A stretch of DNA of 64,000 bases from an uncultured Lachnospiraceae bacterium (GTDB lineage Bacteria; Bacillota; Clostridia; Lachnospirales; Lachnospiraceae). Every line of letters starts with the position of its first letter. Position 1 is the first letter of the stretch. Below, in pieces: positions 44,391 through 53,118 of the stretch. The DNA lies in the NCBI GenBank assembly GCA_900554415.1, contig USGU01000013.1:1-64000 (forward strand), given 5' to 3'. The notes under the pieces are model-generated. The model saw only the letters and a list, made by a program, of their open reading frames with translations, was not told the origin of the DNA and did not search any database. The translations under genes were made by a program, and so were the position numbers.

Positions 44391-47300
44391 CTAGCTTCTG
44401 TTTCCAATACTTTCATAAAATGCTTCGATCTGTGCTTCTTCTTTACTCATGCCCTGTTCTTCAAACTGAGAAGAAATCTGCATCAGACGTTTATAATCTT
44501 CTGGAATAATCTTCTTAAATTTAGGAAGATACTCCTCAAATTGCTCCAATACTTCTTTTGCTTTCGAAGAACCTGTGTATTTTGCATGCTGCTTAAGCAT
44601 TTCTTTCAGTTCTTCTTTATCATGCTTGTTTTCTACTTTTTCCATGAGAACCATTTCTTTGTTCAGATTCCGGTAAAGATGGTTCTTTTCATCCAGAACA
44701 TAAGCAACTCCGCCACTCATTCCTGCTGCAAAATTCTTTCCTGCCGGTCCAAGTACCACGACGCAGCCACCTGTCATATATTCGCATCCATGTTCACCGA
44801 CTCCTTCTACCACGGCTCTCACACCGGAATTTCGCACGCAGAATCGCTCTCCTGCCATGCCGGCAATATAAGCCTCCCCGGAGGTTGCACCGTAAAGGGC
44901 TACATTTCCTATAATAATGTTCTTTTCTGACTCATATGCTGCATTTCCCGGTGCATAAACAATCAGCTTTCCACCAGATAACCCTTTACCAAAATAGTCG
45001 TTGCTGTCCCCGCAGAGCTCCAGTGTCAGTCCTTTCGGGATAAATGCACCAAAGCTTTGTCCTCCTGCTCCCTTACACTGGATGGTAACCGTATCTTCTG
45101 TAAGTCCATCTGGGTGCCTGCGGGTAATCTCTGCTCCAAGAAGGGTTCCAAAGGTACGGTCTGTATTACTTAATTTTACCTGTTCTGTACACGGTTTTCC
45201 TTTGGAAATGGCAGTCTGCACTTCTTTCTTTCTTAAAAGTACAGCCTCATCTTTGGTTTCTTCCAGTTTGAAATCGTATACGGCTTCTGAAGAAAATACA
45301 CTGTGTTCTCTGTCCATGGCTGCCGTACTGTTCAAAATACGGCTCAAATCTATTTTCGCACGGATTCCGGTTAAATCTTCCCGCTTCTTCAGCAGGTCGG
45401 TTCTTCCCACCATCTCATCTACGGTACGGACACCGAGCTTTGCCATGTATTCCCGCACCTGTCTTGCAATAAAGAGCATAAAGTTCTCCACATACTCCGG
45501 TTTTCCCTGAAACCGTTTCCGAAGTTCCGGGTTCTGTGTGGCAATGCCCATCGGACAGGTATCCAGATTACAGACTCTCATCATGGTACAGCCTAGGGTT
45601 ACCAGTGGCGCTGTGGCAAATCCAAATTCTTCTGCGCCTAAAAGGGCTGCCACAACCACGTCTCTTCCGCTCATCAGCTTTCCATCCGTCTCAATCATGA
45701 CACGGCTTCTAAGGCCATTTGCAAGCAGGGTCTGATGGGTCTCTGCAAGTCCAAGCTCCCACGGAAGCCCTGCATTGTGGATGGAACTAATTGGTGCTGC
45801 TCCGGTTCCTCCGTCATATCCGGATACCAGAATGACCTGTGCTCCAGCCTTTGCCACACCGGCTGCTACCGTTCCTACGCCTGCCTCGGAAACCAGTTTT
45901 ACAGAGATACGTGCATATTTATTTGCATTTTTTAAATCATAGATTAACTGCGCCAAATCTTCAATGGAATAAATATCATGATGAGGCGGTGGTGAAATCA
46001 GACTCACACCCGGTGTGGAATGTCTGGTCTTTGCAATCCAAGGATACACTTTCTTAGCCGGCAGATGACCGCCCTCTCCCGGTTTTGCACCCTGTGCCAT
46101 CTTAATCTGAATCTCCTTGGCACTGGTTAAATAACGGCTTGTAACACCGAATCTTCCGCTTGCCACCTGCTTGATTGCTGAACTTCTGTCATGCTTCGTT
46201 CCTGCTGAGAGCAGACGTTCATCACTCTCTCCGCCTTCTCCACTGTTGGACTTTCCATGCAGATGATTCATGGCAACAGCCAGTGCTTCGTGCGCTTCTT
46301 CGGAAATCGAACCATAAGACATGGCTCCTGTCTTAAATCGTTTTACAATCGAAGCTTCACTTTCTACTTCATCCAGAGGTACACCCGTTTCCGGATAATT
46401 AAATTCCATCAGCGAACGCAGATATCCGTTTTCTTCTCCGTCAATCAGTTCCGTGTAGGCTTTAAATTTCTCATAATCCCCTTCCCGGGTAGACTGCTGC
46501 AGCAAATGAATGGTTTTCGGATTATATCGGTGTTCCTCGCCCTGTGCACGCATTTTATGCCGTCCAAGAGCAGTAAGGGTTAAATCTGCTTCCAGTCCCA
46601 ACGGATCAAATGCTTTGGAATGCTGTGCATCCGTCTGTCTGGCGATATCCTCTAAGGTAATGCCGCCAATCCGACTCACGGTTCCGGTAAAGTACTTGTC
46701 TATCACTTCTTCGGAAATACCGATTGCCTCGAAAATCTTACTTCCCTGATAAGACTGAATCGTAGAAATTCCCATTTTAGAAGCAATCTTTACAATGCCC
46801 TGCATGATGGCATGGTCATAATCATCTACCGCTGCATAGTAATCTTTATTTAACAGACCGTCTTCCACTAATTCTGCTATGGTTGCATGGGCAAGATATG
46901 GATTTACTGCACTTGCGCCATAGCCAAGCAGTGTCGCAAAATGATGTACTTCTCTTGGCTCCCCTGACTCCAGAATCAGTGACATAGCTGTACATTTTTT
47001 CGTCTGTACCAAGTGCTTATGTACTGCTGCAACTGCCAGCAAGGACGGAAGTGCCACCCGGTTCTCGTCCACATCACGGTCTGATAAGATAACAATATTT
47101 GCCCCTTCTTTATAGGCTTTATCCACTTCCACAAATAAATGGTCAAGAACACGCTCAATCGGTGTACTCTTATAAAAGGTAATCGGAACCTGGGCTACCT
47201 TAAAGCCGTCTTTCTTCATCGTTTTCATTTTCAGCAGATCCAGATCAGTCAGAATCGGATTATTGATTTTCAGCACCTGGCAGTTCTCCGGCTTTTCTTC

Positions 47301-48953
47301 TAATAAATTACCGTTCTTTCCTACATATACGGTTGTGGACGTAACGATTTTCTCACGGACTGCATCTATCGGTGGGTTGGTAACCTGTGCAAACAACTGT
47401 TTAAAATAATAAAATAATGGCTGATATTCTTTGGACAGCACCGCAATCGGAGTGTCTACACCCATGGCTCCAATCTGTTCTGTCCCGTTTAATGCCATGG
47501 AACAGATGCCGTCCCGGTATTCTTCATACGAATATCCAAAAGCTTTCTGCAGCCGCATAAGCTGCTCTCTTGTAAAGGAAGGAATCTTTTCATTTGGAAT
47601 CTTAATCTCTGCAAGTGTCAGCAGATTGCTGTCCAGCCACTCTCCATAAGGCTCCTTCTGTGCATAACGCTCTTTTAACTCTTCATCTGACAGAATTTTC
47701 TTGTTTACAGTATCTATCAAAAGCATTTTGCCCGGATGAAGTCGTTCTTTCTTCAGAATATGTGCTTCGTCCAAATCCAGTACGCCTACTTCGGAAGACA
47801 GAATCAGCCGGTCATCATCCGTCACATAATATCTGGACGGGCGAAGTCCATTTCTGTCCAGAATGGCTCCCATGACATCTCCATCGGAAAACAGAATCGA
47901 TGCCGGACCATCCCAAGGTTCCATCATAGTCGCATAATACTGGTAAAAATCACGTCCCTCCTGGGAAATGGTATCGTTATGGGTCCATGGCTCCGGAATC
48001 ATTGCCATAGCGGCAAGCGGAAGCTCCATCCCTCCCATTGCCAGAAATTCCAATGTATTGTCAAGCATTGCCGAGTCAGACCCCTGCGTATCTACTACCG
48101 GGAGAATCTTTGTCATGTCATCTGCACTTAACACGTTGGAATGCATGGTTTCCTCACGGGCAAGCATCTTATCTGCATTTCCCTTAATGGTATTGATTTC
48201 CCCGTTATGTACCAGCAGACGGTTCGGATGGGCACGCTCCCAACTTGGATTGGTGTTGGTGGAAAAACGGGAATGTACCATGGCAATGGCTGACTCATAG
48301 GCTTCATCCTGCAAATCCAGGAAGAAAGTGCGAAGCTGATGTACCAGAAACATCCCTTTATATACAATGGTTCTGCTGGATAAAGATGGCACATAGGTAT
48401 GGTCATTGCTCTGTTCAAATACACGTCTTACCACATACAGTCTACGTTCAAATGCCAGTCCTTTTTCTACTCCATCTGGTTTTTCCACAAATCCCTGACA
48501 GATTACCGGCATACAGGCTCTGGCTCTTTCTCCTAACACCTCCGGATTGGTAGGCACATCTCTCCAGCCAAGAAAATGCATTCCTTCTTTTTCTACAATA
48601 ATTTCGAACATCTTCTTTGCACGACTTCGTTTCAACTCATTCTGAGGGAAAAAGAACATACCTACTCCATATTCTCGTTCCTCTCCAATGGCAATGCCAA
48701 GCTTTTCACATTCTTTCTTAAAGAAATGATGCGGAATCTGTGTCAGGATTCCAACGCCATCACCGGTCTTTCCCTCTGCGTCTTTTCCGGCTCTGTGCTC
48801 CAGATTTTCTACAATCTTAAGGGCATCATTTACCAGACGGTGTTCTTTCTTTCCACTTATATTTACCACTGCACCAATTCCGCAGTTGTCATGTTCAAAG
48901 CTTTTATCATATAAGCCCTGTTGTTTTATCTGTTGGTTTTCATTATTTATCAT
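44391..48953 (-). CDS. gltB: Glutamate synthase large subunit
   Basis: This 1520-residue enzyme converts glutamine and 2-oxoglutarate to glutamate. The N-terminal class II glutaminase has its nucleophile in CGIGAVVNISG after a 23-residue propeptide. The middle and FMN-binding domains (GTVAAGVAKAGAQVILVSGY, DGGTGAAPISSIHNAGLPWE region) and the 3Fe-4S motif VCNLDTCPMGIATQ follow. A C-terminal beta-helix (GGQSFGAFIPKGLTLELCG) ends it. It starts inside the pyrG stop (4-bp overlap), so it is coupled to CTP synthase. Confidence 0.97.
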   Translation of the reverse strand: MINNENQQIKQQGLYDKSFEHDNCGIGAVVNISGKKEHRLVNDALKIVENLEHRAGKDAEGKTGDGVGILTQIPHHFFKKECEKLGIAIGEEREYGVGMFFFPQNELKRSRAKKMFEIIVEKEGMHFLGWRDVPTNPEVLGERARACMPVICQGFVEKPDGVEKGLAFERRLYVVRRVFEQSNDHTYVPSLSSRTIVYKGMFLVHQLRTFFLDLQDEAYESAIAMVHSRFSTNTNPSWERAHPNRLLVHNGEINTIKGNADKMLAREETMHSNVLSADDMTKILPVVDTQGSDSAMLDNTLEFLAMGGMELPLAAMAMIPEPWTHNDTISQEGRDFYQYYATMMEPWDGPASILFSDGDVMGAILDRNGLRPSRYYVTDDDRLILSSEVGVLDLDEAHILKKERLHPGKMLLIDTVNKKILSDEELKERYAQKEPYGEWLDSNLLTLAEIKIPNEKIPSFTREQLMRLQKAFGYSYEEYRDGICSMALNGTEQIGAMGVDTPIAVLSKEYQPLFYYFKQLFAQVTNPPIDAVREKIVTSTTVYVGKNGNLLEEKPENCQVLKINNPILTDLDLLKMKTMKKDGFKVAQVPITFYKSTPIERVLDHLFVEVDKAYKEGANIVILSDRDVDENRVALPSLLAVAAVHKHLVQTKKCTAMSLILESGEPREVHHFATLLGYGASAVNPYLAHATIAELVEDGLLNKDYYAAVDDYDHAIMQGIVKIASKMGISTIQSYQGSKIFEAIGISEEVIDKYFTGTVSRIGGITLEDIARQTDAQHSKAFDPLGLEADLTLTALGRHKMRAQGEEHRYNPKTIHLLQQSTREGDYEKFKAYTELIDGEENGYLRSLMEFNYPETGVPLDEVESEASIVKRFKTGAMSYGSISEEAHEALAVAMNHLHGKSNSGEGGESDERLLSAGTKHDRSSAIKQVASGRFGVTSRYLTSAKEIQIKMAQGAKPGEGGHLPAKKVYPWIAKTRHSTPGVSLISPPPHHDIYSIEDLAQLIYDLKNANKYARISVKLVSEAGVGTVAAGVAKAGAQVILVSGYDGGTGAAPISSIHNAGLPWELGLAETHQTLLANGLRSRVMIETDGKLMSGRDVVVAALLGAEEFGFATAPLVTLGCTMMRVCNLDTCPMGIATQNPELRKRFQGKPEYVENFMLFIARQVREYMAKLGVRTVDEMVGRTDLLKKREDLTGIRAKIDLSRILNSTAAMDREHSVFSSEAVYDFKLEETKDEAVLLRKKEVQTAISKGKPCTEQVKLSNTDRTFGTLLGAEITRRHPDGLTEDTVTIQCKGAGGQSFGAFIPKGLTLELCGDSNDYFGKGLSGGKLIVYAPGNAAYESEKNIIIGNVALYGATSGEAYIAGMAGERFCVRNSGVRAVVEGVGEHGCEYMTGGCVVVLGPAGKNFAAGMSGGVAYVLDEKNHLYRNLNKEMVLMEKVENKHDKEELKEMLKQHAKYTGSSKAKEVLEQFEEYLPKFKKIIPEDYKRLMQISSQFEEQGMSKEEAQIEAFYESIGNRS

Positions 48954-50554
48954 AAGCGTTCTTTCCTTTCAGCAGCCGCAGCAATTAATCCTTTAAATAA
49001 TGGATGGGCTTTATCCGGGCGTGACTTAAATTCCGGATGAGCCTGTGTCGCAATAAAGAATGGATGCTCCAGAAGTTCAATCATTTCTACAATTCTTCCA
49101 TCCGGTGAAAGTCCGGAAAGCCGCATTCCTTTCTCCTGCAATGCTTCACGGTAAGCGTTATTGACTTCATAACGATGTCTGTGTCGTTCTGATATCTCAC
49201 ATTCTCCATATAACGCCTCCGCCAGACTTCCCTTTTCCAGAACACATGGATAAGCACCAAGTCTTAACGTACCTCCAATATCTTCAATTCCATCCTGTTC
49301 CGGCATCAGGGCAATAACCGGGTCCGGTGTCTCCGGTTCCAGCTCAATACTTGCCGCTTTCGGAAGGCCAAGGACATTTCTTGCGAATTCCACGATGGCG
49401 AGCTGCATCCCAAGACAAAGTCCCAGATATGGCACCTGATGGGTTCTCGCATAGGTGATTGCTGTAATCTTTCCTTCTGTTCCTCTCTGTCCAAATCCGC
49501 CCGGAACAAGGATACCCTGAACATCTCCAAGATATTCTTCTGCGTTTTCCGCATTTAATTCTTCGGAATCAATCCACTTAATATTGACACTGGTCTTATT
49601 GGCAATACCGCCATGCTTCAGTGCTTCTACTACACTTAAGTATGCATCGTGAAGAGCTACATATTTTCCTACAATAGCTACGGTTACTTCTTTTTCCGGA
49701 TGATGCAGATCTTCTGCCAGTTTTTCCCACTCTGTTAAATCCGGCTCCGGACAAGGAATCTGCAGACATTCACAAACTGCCTGTGCAAGATGTTCTTTTT
49801 CCAGCATCAGAGGTACTTCATATAAAGAAGGTGCATCCAGATTCTGTAATACATGCTCTTTCTTCACATTACAGAACAATGCAATCTTTGCGCGCATCCG
49901 GTCGTCAATCGGATAATCCGAACGGCATACCAGAATATCCGGCCAGATTCCCATGCTCTGAAGCTGCTTGACGCTCATCTGGGTCGGTTTTGTTTTCATT
50001 TCTCCGGAAGCTTTCAAATAAGGAATCAATGTAACCTGAATCATGATTGCATTTTCCCGTCCAATCTCAGACTGAAACTGACGGATGGCCTCTAAGAATG
50101 GCTGACTTTCAATGTCTCCTACAGTTCCTCCTACTTCTATGATAGAAATGGTATCTTCATCCGGTTTCCCTTTATAAAATCTGCTTTTGATTTCATTGGT
50201 AATGTGCGGGATTACCTGAACGGTACCTCCGCCGTAATCTCCATGACGTTCCTTATTTAATACAGACCAGTAAATTTTTCCGGTGGTTACATTAGAATTG
50301 GCATCTAGACTTTCATTAATAAAGCGTTCGTAATGACCCAAATCCAAATCCGTCTCTGTTCCATCATCTGTCACAAAAACTTCCCCATGCTGTATCGGGT
50401 TCATAGTTCCCGGGTCTACATTAATATAAGGGTCAAACTTCTGCATGGTCACGCGATATCCGCGTGCTTTCAGAAGTCTTCCCAGGGAAGCCGCTGTAAT
50501 TCCTTTCCCAAGACCGGACACCACTCCGCCTGTGACAAAAACATATTTTACCAT
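48950..50554 (-). CDS. pyrG: CTP synthase
   Basis: The 534-residue enzyme aminates UTP to CTP using glutamine. The N-terminal synthase starts YVFVTGGVVSGLGKGITAAS with the CTP/UTP site MNPIQHGEVFVTDDGTETDL. The C-terminal glutaminase has VPYLGLCLGMQLAIVEF and FIATQAHPEFKSRP. It heads the pyrG-gltB-gltD operon, an unusual pairing with glutamate synthase, and is preceded by a leader containing a hairpin and palindrome. The start is supported by GGAGGAATGAATC upstream. Confidence 0.97.
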   Translation of the reverse strand: MVKYVFVTGGVVSGLGKGITAASLGRLLKARGYRVTMQKFDPYINVDPGTMNPIQHGEVFVTDDGTETDLDLGHYERFINESLDANSNVTTGKIYWSVLNKERHGDYGGGTVQVIPHITNEIKSRFYKGKPDEDTISIIEVGGTVGDIESQPFLEAIRQFQSEIGRENAIMIQVTLIPYLKASGEMKTKPTQMSVKQLQSMGIWPDILVCRSDYPIDDRMRAKIALFCNVKKEHVLQNLDAPSLYEVPLMLEKEHLAQAVCECLQIPCPEPDLTEWEKLAEDLHHPEKEVTVAIVGKYVALHDAYLSVVEALKHGGIANKTSVNIKWIDSEELNAENAEEYLGDVQGILVPGGFGQRGTEGKITAITYARTHQVPYLGLCLGMQLAIVEFARNVLGLPKAASIELEPETPDPVIALMPEQDGIEDIGGTLRLGAYPCVLEKGSLAEALYGECEISERHRHRYEVNNAYREALQEKGMRLSGLSPDGRIVEMIELLEHPFFIATQAHPEFKSRPDKAHPLFKGLIAAAAERKERL

Positions 50555-50608
50555 GATTCATTCCTCCATCATTATAATTATTACATAAAATATAGCTTGC
50601 AATTCATT

Positions 50609-50644
50609 TTTCTTTATTAGGAAAGGATTTTCCCAATAAAGAAA
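50609..50644. repeat. Palindromic repeat copy 2 (pyrG leader)
   Basis: The arms TTTCTTTATT-A-GGAAA and TTTCC-C-AATAAAGAAA pair over 15 of 16 positions with a GGAT loop. It directly follows the leader hairpin on the minus strand and precedes the pyrG ribosome site. Confidence 0.75.
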
Positions 50645-50691
50645 GGGTGTCAAACAAACCCGCTCTCGCAGGCTGTCTGACACCCTCGTCA
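50644..50691 (-). promoter_or_regulatory. pyrG leader: hexaloop stem overlapping a long terminator-like hairpin
   Basis: On the minus strand the arms AGGGTGTCA and TGACACCCT (9 bp, 50644-50686) enclose a second stem (CCTGC with GCGGG), followed by TTTCTTTATT. A small stem TGAC-GAGGGT-GTCA (50678-50691) with a six-base loop overlaps its 5' arm and cannot form together with it. The T-run is imperfect, so termination strength is uncertain. It lies between the promoter and pyrG, with no upstream gene on this strand. Confidence 0.55.
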
Positions 50692-50729
50692 TTTGTTTTT
50701 ATTTCTTTAATTTACCATTTATTTGAAAT

Positions 50730-50758
50730 ATAATATACGATTCTGACGCTTTTGTAAA
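50730..50758 (-). promoter_or_regulatory. Promoter of pyrG-gltB-gltD
   Basis: TTTACA (50753-50758) and TATTAT (50730-50735) are spaced 17 bp. Start near 50723 gives a leader of about 170 bases that carries the hairpin and palindrome above. Confidence 0.6.
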
Positions 50759-50805
50759 GTAGTTTTGAAAAGTATTTTTTATTTTTTTAAACTTAAAATT
50801 TTCTA

Positions 50806-50833
50806 TTGACAAATCAGAAAATACGTGTATACT
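50806..50833 (+). promoter_or_regulatory. Promoter of glnN-purF
   Basis: A consensus TTGACA (50806-50811) and TATACT (50828-50833) are 16 bp apart. An inverted repeat TACGT-GTATACT-ACGTA spans the -10 region. Transcription should begin near 50840. Confidence 0.75.
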
Positions 50834-50842
50834 ACGTAGCAT

Positions 50843-50891
50843 AAAGCAAGGGTGCTTTGGATATATATTTTATCCAAAGTGCCCTTTTTTT
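50843..50891 (+). promoter_or_regulatory. glnN leader: hexaloop stem overlapping an intrinsic terminator
   Basis: The arms GGGTGCTTTGGATA (50850-50863) and TATCCAAAGTGCCC (50871-50884) pair over 14 positions (two G-T) with a 7-base loop, then seven T: a strong terminator just after the promoter. The stem AAAGC-AAGGGT-GCTTT (50843-50858) has a six-base loop with A at 1 and G at 4, and shares its loop and right arm with the terminator's 5' arm. The two folds exclude each other. pyrG is divergent, so the terminator has no upstream gene to serve. It is an attenuator 105 bases before glnN. Confidence 0.7.
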
Positions 50892-50995
50892 GATGCAAAA
50901 GCGGACACTGTGCAGATAATCAGGCAGTTCTGAAGCATCTACATTATTCTATATTCTACTATATTCTATGGAGCATGAGAAAGGAGCGTATGTTT

Positions 50996-53092
50996 ATGAC
51001 AAAAGATATCCCTACATTATATGGAAGCCTGGTATTTAATGATCACGTTATGCGTGCAAAACTCCCAAAGGACATTTACAAGGCTTTAAGGAAAACAATC
51101 GAAAACAATACTCATCTGGAGCTGGATGTTGCCAACGCTGTAGCTGTTGCAATGAAAGAATGGGCCGTTGAAAATGGTGCTACTCATTTTACCCACTGGT
51201 TCCAGCCAATGACAGGCTTCACTGCTGAAAAGCACGACAGCTTTATTACTCCGATTGATGAAGGACAGGTAATTATGGACTTCTCCGGAAAGGAACTGGT
51301 AAAGGGTGAACCAGATGCCTCCAGCTTCCCGTCAGGCGGCTTACGTGCTACCTTTGAAGCAAGGGGTTACACTGCATGGGATCCGACTTCTCCTGCATTT
51401 ATTAAAGATGGAACTTTATATATCCCGACTGCTTTCTGTTCTTATAGCGGTGAAGCACTGGATAAAAAGACTCCTCTTCTCCGTTCTATGGAAACACTGA
51501 GCCAGGAAGCTACTAAAATTCTTCATCTGCTCGGTCAGACCGATGTAACTGGTGTGTCTACTACAGTCGGACCAGAACAGGAATATTTCTTAGTAGACAA
51601 AGATTTGTATTTAAAGAGAAAAGATTTGATTTTTACCGGAAGAACCCTTCTTGGTGCCATGCCTCCAAAAGGACAGGAAATGGAAGACCATTATTTCGGT
51701 GCTCTGACTCCTCGTGTTTCTGCTTATATGCATGATCTGGATGAAGAGTTATGGAAACTTGGTATTCCTGCAAAAACAAAACATAACGAAGTTGCGCCTG
51801 CACAGCATGAGCTTGCACCAATCTTTGATACAGCCAATGTGGCCGTAGACCACAACCAGCTTACCATGGAAGTGATGAAAAAAGTAGCCGACAAACACGA
51901 TATGGTTTGCCTGCTTCACGAAAAACCATTCGATGGAATCAACGGTTCCGGTAAGCATAACAACTGGTCCATGATTACAAATACAAAGAAAAACCTTCTG
52001 GAGCCGGGACGTACTCCTGCTGAAAACACACAGTTTCTTGTATTTTTGATGGCAGTTATTAAAGCAGTGGATGAATATGCTGATTTGATGCGAATTTCCG
52101 TAGCAAGCGCCGGAAACGACCACCGTCTTGGAGCAAACGAAGCTCCTCCTGCTGTCGTATCCATTTTCCTCGGTGAAGAACTGACAGCTATTCTGGACTC
52201 TATTGAAAATGATACTTTCTTTGGAAAACATAAAAAAGTCCAGATGGAAACCGGTGCTACCGTACTTCCACATTTCTTCAAGGATACTACAGACAGAAAC
52301 CGTACTTCACCATTCGCATTTACCGGAAATAAATTCGAATTCCGTATGCTTGGCTCTGCCATTTCTGTAGCAGGACCAAACGTAGTCCTGAATACAGCTG
52401 TCGCAGAAGCACTCCGCCAGTTCTATGAAGAACTGAAAGATACTCCGGAAGACCAGATGGAAACAGCCATACATGAATTAATAAAACGCAGTCTTTTGAA
52501 GCATAAAAAGGTAATTTTCAACGGAAACGGCTACACAGACGAGTGGCTGGACGAAGCTGAAAAGCGTGGACTTTACAACTTGAAATCCACACCGGATGCA
52601 CTGCCTGCTTTTATTTCCAAGAAAAATATTGATTTATTTACTTCACACCATATTTTCACGGAAACAGAAATTTACTCCAGATATGAAATCTTACTGGAAA
52701 ACTACAGCAAGACTATTCACATTGAAGCAAAAACTCTCCGTGACATGGTTGAATGTCAATTCCTCCCGGCTCTGATGAAGTACACCGACAAATTAATTAC
52801 TTCTATTCAGGGAAAGCAGAGCATAGCTGCTCTTCCATGTAAGGCAGAAACCAGTCTTCTGACCAAATTATCGGCTGCATATGATGATTTGTACACAAAA
52901 ACGGAAAAGCTGCATGAAGATACATTAGCTGCTGAGAAAATGGAAGACCCACTGGAAACAGCGAAATTCTATCACGAAACGATTCTTCCTGCTATGGATG
53001 AAATCCGTAAAGTGGCAGACGAAGCAGAAACCATATTACCAGATGAACTGCTTCCTTATCCTGCTTATGAACAGCTTCTGTTCTCTGTATAA
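50996..53092 (+). CDS. glnN: Type III glutamine synthetase (GlnN)
   Basis: This 698-residue enzyme makes glutamine from glutamate, ammonia and ATP. Its length and the opening YGSLVFNDHVMRAKLPKDIY are typical of the GlnN (GSIII) class of Bacteroides and Clostridia, about 1.5 times GlnA. Family phrases are THFTHWFQPMTGFTAEKHDS, EVAPAQHELAPIFDTANVAV and GSGKHNNWSM. The start at 50996 (MTKDIP) is chosen because AAGGAG lies nine bases upstream; the ATG at 50975 sits before it. It is followed 26 bp later by purF and is likely the first gene of that operon. Confidence 0.94.
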   Translation: MTKDIPTLYGSLVFNDHVMRAKLPKDIYKALRKTIENNTHLELDVANAVAVAMKEWAVENGATHFTHWFQPMTGFTAEKHDSFITPIDEGQVIMDFSGKELVKGEPDASSFPSGGLRATFEARGYTAWDPTSPAFIKDGTLYIPTAFCSYSGEALDKKTPLLRSMETLSQEATKILHLLGQTDVTGVSTTVGPEQEYFLVDKDLYLKRKDLIFTGRTLLGAMPPKGQEMEDHYFGALTPRVSAYMHDLDEELWKLGIPAKTKHNEVAPAQHELAPIFDTANVAVDHNQLTMEVMKKVADKHDMVCLLHEKPFDGINGSGKHNNWSMITNTKKNLLEPGRTPAENTQFLVFLMAVIKAVDEYADLMRISVASAGNDHRLGANEAPPAVVSIFLGEELTAILDSIENDTFFGKHKKVQMETGATVLPHFFKDTTDRNRTSPFAFTGNKFEFRMLGSAISVAGPNVVLNTAVAEALRQFYEELKDTPEDQMETAIHELIKRSLLKHKKVIFNGNGYTDEWLDEAEKRGLYNLKSTPDALPAFISKKNIDLFTSHHIFTETEIYSRYEILLENYSKTIHIEAKTLRDMVECQFLPALMKYTDKLITSIQGKQSIAALPCKAETSLLTKLSAAYDDLYTKTEKLHEDTLAAEKMEDPLETAKFYHETILPAMDEIRKVADEAETILPDELLPYPAYEQLLFSV

Positions 53093-53118
53093 ATCAGATG
53101 AATACAGGAGATAACGTG

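Larger units (their letters stand above)
50555..50995. other. Divergent regulatory region between pyrG and glnN
   Basis: The roughly 440-bp gap holds, from left to right, the pyrG ribosome site, palindromic repeat 2, the pyrG leader hairpin, the pyrG promoter, the glnN promoter (50806-50833), the glnN attenuator (50843-50891) and about 100 bases to the glnN start. This last part contains repeated TATTCTA motifs of unknown role. Confidence 0.7.

Noticed and set aside
50644..50723. CTP-sensing reiterative-transcription attenuator of Bacillus pyrG type
   Set aside because: That mechanism needs a transcript beginning with G-run and a matching pyrimidine tract. The predicted start near 50723 is in AT-rich sequence, about 35 bases before the hairpin.
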